Shown here piece after piece: positions 60,166 to 64,000 of a stretch of DNA of 64,000 bases. Each line of letters opens with the position of its first letter. Position 1 is the first letter of the stretch. The notes below the pieces were generated by a model that saw only the letters and a program-made list of their open reading frames with translations, did not search any database and had not been told where the DNA came from. The translations under genes and the position numbers were made by a program. Source of the DNA: Castor canadensis (lineage: Eukaryota; Chordata; Mammalia; Rodentia; Castoridae); the NCBI RefSeq assembly GCF_047511655.1, contig NC_133387.1, positions 144,826,853 through 144,890,852 of the forward strand, written 5' to 3'.

Positions 60166-60950
60166 AGTTTCAGAAGTGACAAAGAAAACAGAGAAGTTAG
60201 GATTACCTAAACCTCTTGTAGATTTAATTGAGGTGAAGAAAAATAGGGAAGGAGGAGAATGAAGGGAAATGGAGGATGGGGCAGAATAAGAGGGACAAAA
60301 ATGAGAAAAACAGAGAGAGGGAGGAGGAGGCCTAACACAGGCAGTCCAGCACATCTCTCCTATTGATTCTGTGACACAACAGGCCAGGTAGGATGAAAGC
60401 AAATGGATCACTTCAATTACAAGCCCTTTCCATAACCAAATGACAGGGTAAAGGGAACATAAGAGATGATGCTGGCAATTCAGGCAGTGTCATTTTTTTT
60501 CAAAGGAAAATAGTGGGAGCCCTCTTATGTGACATAACTGGAACCAATTAATAGACGCATAAAAGTCAGTAAAAACAGGGAACCCTATAAAATTATACAA
60601 TCTTTAAACTTTCATTTCAACTTAAAAGTCATATATCTATATTCATTCACCAATCTTTTGATAGAGAATGAAGGCCTTTGCTTATAGTATAGTGAGAATT
60701 TCAACTGAACCAATAGTAGAATTTATTAGTTGAGTTCCCTTTTACCAAGTCTTTCTGTAACATTCCATGGAACTCTCAGAGAAACTATAAGTCTCCTTTC
60801 ACACTTACGATTCTTTAGTTTACAAGATATTTAACTAAATTATATGATTACAGTAGCAAATTCAACTTATAGAAAGAGCTTTGGGAACAAACATGATTGA
60901 CTCCTGGGAAGCATACAACTCAACTGAAAGGAGCAAATGTACTGCGTATT
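60166..60950. other. Unique DNA, purine-rich at 60220-60330
   Basis: No gene. A GGGAAGGAGGAGAATGAAGG-type purine stretch produces a low-complexity antisense ORF. Confidence 0.45.
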
Positions 60951-60954
60951 TTTT

Positions 60955-61390
60955 TAACCATTAATGGAGATCAAAATTTATCAAAAGCTTTTTCTGCATT
61001 TATCAAGATAACCATGGAAAGGTTCGTGTTTAATCAATTAATATAGTGAATTACATTGATAGAATTTCTGAAACTAAACTCTCTTTACTTGGTATTTGTA
61101 ATACACTTATGGATTTAGTTACATAATATGATATTTAGGCTTTTCACATTCAGCTCATAAGTAAAATGGGCTATAATTACCTTTCCTGTGCCATCTTTAT
61201 CTGGCTTTAAGGTCATTCTGATTTACAGAATGAGTTGGGAAGCTTCCTCTATTTCTGTTTCTAAAACTTACATAAAACAATAATTTTCTTCCCTTAAAAA
61301 TTTGTTAGCACTTTCTCATAAAGCCATCTTTGTCCAGGGCTTTTGGGAACTTAGGATACAGGTGAGTGTCTTTGATTACCATTCCAAATT
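60955..61390 (-). mobile_element. Ancient L1 ORF2 (RT region) remnant
   Basis: AAGCTTTTTCTGCATTTATC, TTCTGATTTACAGAATGAGT and CATCTTTGTCCAGGGCTTTT are reverse L1M RT-domain phrases. Strongly diverged. Confidence 0.65.
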
Positions 61391-62000
61391 TGAAAGTTCT
61401 CTTTTTTTTTCACTAATTTTATAATCTTATACATAATCTAAACATATATCCAGAAATCTAGTTCATCTAATTTTTTAAATATCTGTCAACCATTTTTTAA
61501 ATCACTTTTGTGAAAGAGGAATCCAAGTTACAGCTCTTGAAAGACCTTTAGAAATCCTCTGACATTATGGTCAGTGCCCTTCTTGGCATGAATCTTCTCC
61601 AAGACCTGCTGATCTCCATTCTGGCACCCATCCTTCAACACAGACAAGATGCTGGAGAGGAAAGAAGGATTATGAACTCCCTCTACCCCAGCCAGACTTA
61701 CTTCCAAGAGGATGTTATCCACCTCCCAGTATGGCTACTGTTTTTCTGCCTCAAAGTGGCAATGGGGCCGACTGTGAGCCACTCGGGTAATCTCCACAGC
61801 AAAAGATTCTCATCTAAAGTTCTCCCCTGGCCTATCCACTACCTATAGGACCCATTCATTCCACAACCAACAAATAAGACGGAGTACATATCTGTGGCAG
61901 GTGCTGCTCAAGGTACCAAGAAATCCAGCTGTGAACCACATACGAAGGAACTAAACTTTTTGCAGTGATGGTCTATTGTGATACCACTGTCCAACAGAAA
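61391..62000. other. Unique DNA
   Basis: The region 61528-61848 has overlapping ORFs of 64 and 93 residues on opposite strands with ordinary composition. No family resemblance was recognised. Confidence 0.4.
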
Positions 62001-62002
62001 TA

Positions 62003-62085
62003 GCTGGGAGTGTGGCTCAAGTGTTAGAGTGCTTGCCTAGCAAGTGCAAAGCCCCGAGTTCAAACCTCAGTACTGGCAAAAAGCA
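62003..62085 (+). mobile_element. ID-like SINE (well preserved)
   Basis: GCTGGGAGTGTGGCTCAAGT, TGCTTGCCTAGCAAGTGCAA and GAGTTCAAACCTCAGTACTG: clear A- and B-box regions. Confidence 0.92.
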
Positions 62086-62206
62086 GAGGGTGGGAAATAA
62101 TGCATGCCACATGTGTAATTTTAAATTTTCTAGTAATCACATTTTTTAAAGTAAAATTAAAATGAAATTTTAATAAAGTTAAACACTGAATCATGTTCCA
62201 AAAAAA

Positions 62207-62874
62207 AATCATAGGTTGAAGTCCTAATCCACAATGTGACTATATAGGTGTTCCTTGGTGTCTATGGAGGACTGGATCTATGATCCTCTCAAATGCCAAA
62301 ATTCACAGATGCTCAAGTCCCTTTATGAAATGGTGTCATATTTGGTGATTTTTGCATATTTACCATCACACATCATCTCATACACTTTAAATGTATCTTG
62401 CTTATAGTACCCAACACAATGTAAATGTCAAGTGAATAGCTGTCATACTATATTGCTTATGGAATCACTTCGATGGGGAAAAACCCTGTACATGTTCAAT
62501 AGAGATGCAGTTTTCCTTTCAATATTTTCTGTCTTCAGCTGGTTAAATCCACAGGTGCAGAACCTATAGATAAAGAAAGCCAACTGTATTTGAAATAGAG
62601 TCTTCCTTAAAAGAATTAAGTCCAAATGAGGTCACTGGGTAGGCCTTAATCTAACACCAATGGAATCCTTACAAGAGGAAATTAGTACACAAAACCATCC
62701 CTATATCTTTGAAGACATAAGGAATACATGGGTATCAAGCCAAGCAGGATACCAGCCCTCCTGACATCCTGTTCTTAGAACTCTAACCTCTAGAATTCTG
62801 AGAAAATGAATTTTTGTTGTTTAAACTACCAGGTCTGTGATACTTTGTTATAACAGTACTAGCAAGCTAAATAA
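62207..62874 (+). mobile_element. MLT1-type LTR split by a Tigger-like DNA transposon
   Basis: LTR text before and after the insertion: TAGGTTGAAGTCCTAATCCA, then TTGAAATAGAGTCTTCCTTA, CCAAATGAGGTCACTGGGTA, CTAACCTCTAGAATTCTGAG and a GTTATAACAGTACTAGCAAG-type end. The LTR reads through if 62246-62586 is removed. Confidence 0.82.
62246..62586 (-). mobile_element. Tigger-type (pogo/Tc1-mariner) non-autonomous DNA transposon
   Basis: The ends are inverted and related (GTTCCTTGGTGTCTATGG at left; reverse complement at right CAGTTGGCTTTCTTTATC). The body has ATTCACAGATGCTCAAGTCC, CACAATGTAAATGTCAAGTG and TGGTTAAATCCACAGGTGCA, phrases of a Tigger-class element. It sits at a TA duplicated within the MLT1 motif GTGACTATATTTGAA. 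No transposase remains. Confidence 0.72.
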
Positions 62875-63780
62875 ATAATGTGGTTTATTTAGTACAATGT
62901 ATCTAAAATAAATTGTGCTCTCAACATATAAGCAGTATAAAAGCTTAATGAGATACTTTATCTTCCCCTTTAGACTAATTCTTCAAAATCTGGAGGCATT
63001 TTATACTTTCGACATATCTGAATTTGGACAAGCCACACCATGAGTGTGTGATAGCCACCTGAGGTAATGGCTACCATATTGGACAGAGGCCATTTGGCAT
63101 CTGCCTTCTTCCAAAACAGGCTGCCATTTCCCACATCCTAAGACCCAGGGACTCAGGGATCCTAGACTCTGCTTATTTGCTTCCTTATTTGTCTTTATGG
63201 CCTAGCCCCACAGATGTCACTCAGGCCTCTTGTCATTTTAGTGTAGGGTTAGACAGTGGAAGCCAGCAAATGCAGCTCAGTTAATCACGTTATCAAAATC
63301 CAGAAGCCTCCAAATGGGAGTATGGGTGTTCTGGAACACACACTGTTCTTAGCTTTGTGGAAATCAAAGAACAAGCATTGTGAAAAGCAATCGTCTCCCT
63401 GCTCAGTCTTACACAGCTTCTCCTCTGTTATAGTTGGGGTTTTCCCCAGCTTCAGAAGCAGGGTAATTGAGGAGGACACACACATGTGGCAGATGAACCC
63501 GTGCAGATATGAAGAAGAAATAATAGCTCAAAATCTCTCCACTTCCAAGGTCTCCACAGCAAAGATCCACTTTTGTAAAAGACTCTCCTGAAATACAGAC
63601 AAATAAGATTCTATTCTAAAGACAGCTTTACCTCCACTTATTAAAAGGAAGAACCACAGTGCAATGCTTCAAACCTTGCCTTCCACTTCACGTAGAACAC
63701 TGGAGTTTCAGCTTTCATCCTTGCTTCCAAAGTTGACTCACTAATGTCCTAAAGAAAATTCACAATAGTTTTAAAATATA
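62875..63780. other. Unique DNA
   Basis: No gene recognised. The ORF of 111 residues at 63256-63591 has no family resemblance. Confidence 0.4.
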
Positions 63781-63782
63781 TT

Positions 63783-63870
63783 GAGCTAGGGTGTAGCTCA
63801 AGTAGTGGAGTGCCAGCATAGCAACCATGAGGCCCTGAGTTCAATCCCTAAGAAAGAAAAAAAAAATGTA
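63783..63870 (+). mobile_element. ID-like SINE
   Basis: GCTAGGGTGTAGCTCAAGTA then GGCCCTGAGTTCAATCCCTA and an A-rich tail. Confidence 0.85.
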
Positions 63871-64000
63871 ATCCAGATATGAGCTGGCATTGACCTACTC
63901 CTTAATATCTAGATAAAGATAGATTAAAATCTCCATTTCATGGATTGTAGAAAATACAATGGCCTCCTTGGGATTTCTGACCCTTAATAGCTGCCTCCTC

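Noticed and set aside
61528-61848. Opposed 64- and 93-residue ORFs as a possible gene
   Set aside because: No recognisable family, no splice-site or codon evidence, and overlapping ORFs on both strands are expected by chance.
62003-62085. Possible tRNA gene
   Set aside because: It has A- and B-box-like blocks, but the body and A-rich tail match the ID-like SINE family found more than a dozen times here. A cloverleaf with proper acceptor pairing is not apparent.

Overview
This is a gene-poor stretch of mammalian nuclear DNA. It is AT-rich and has no ORF that reads as a functional host gene. The repeats point to a rodent outside the mouse/rat lineage: B1-like (7SL-derived) SINE units, ID-like tRNA-derived SINEs, and composites of two B1-like units plus an ID unit, together with a large and fairly young L1 population. 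A castorimorph such as beaver is my best guess (about 50%), from repeat style only. Ancient mammalian repeats (MIR, L2, MLT1 LTRs, a Tigger-type DNA transposon, old L1M pieces) fill much of the rest.

Layout. 1-2 kb: 5' end of a minus-strand L1. 2-5.6 kb: mostly unique DNA with MIR, an ID SINE and a short L1 3' end inside a perfect 16-bp target-site duplication (TSD). 5.6-10.5 kb: a decayed plus-strand L1. 10.5-16.5 kb: unique DNA, SINEs and ancient repeats. 16.6-17.8 kb: a compact L1 with both true ends and a TSD but almost no coding region. 18-25 kb: unique DNA, MLT1 LTRs and ancient L1. 25.4-27.7 kb: a second internally deleted L1, on the minus strand. 28-31.6 kb: an ancient L1 with younger L1 3' ends nested in it. 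32.3-32.55 kb: a GATA microsatellite. 33.95-34.35 kb: a solo ERV LTR. 34.9-39.7 kb: a decayed L1 with two nested insertions. 40.1-40.5 kb: a GC-rich pseudogene fragment of INHBB exon 1. 42.5-43.3 kb: an L1 3' end. 45.2-59 kb: the most notable locus.

That locus is a retro-pseudogene of TRIP11 (GMAP-210, a Golgi coiled-coil tether) on the minus strand. It is broken by four separate L1-derived insertions: a 99-bp tail-less 5'UTR piece, a nearly full-length 6.9-kb L1, a 70-bp 3' end and a ~290-bp 3' end. At its 5' side it is joined, in the same orientation and reading frame, to the first third of an L1 (5'UTR, ORF1 and about 44 codons of ORF2). This suggests a chimeric L1::TRIP11 retrotransposition product.

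No genes here work together as a pathway. What the window records is retrotransposition: internally deleted L1s, template-switch or spliced-RNA products, nested insertions with intact TSDs, and two dead gene copies. I found no CRISPR array, operon, rRNA or functional tRNA gene.
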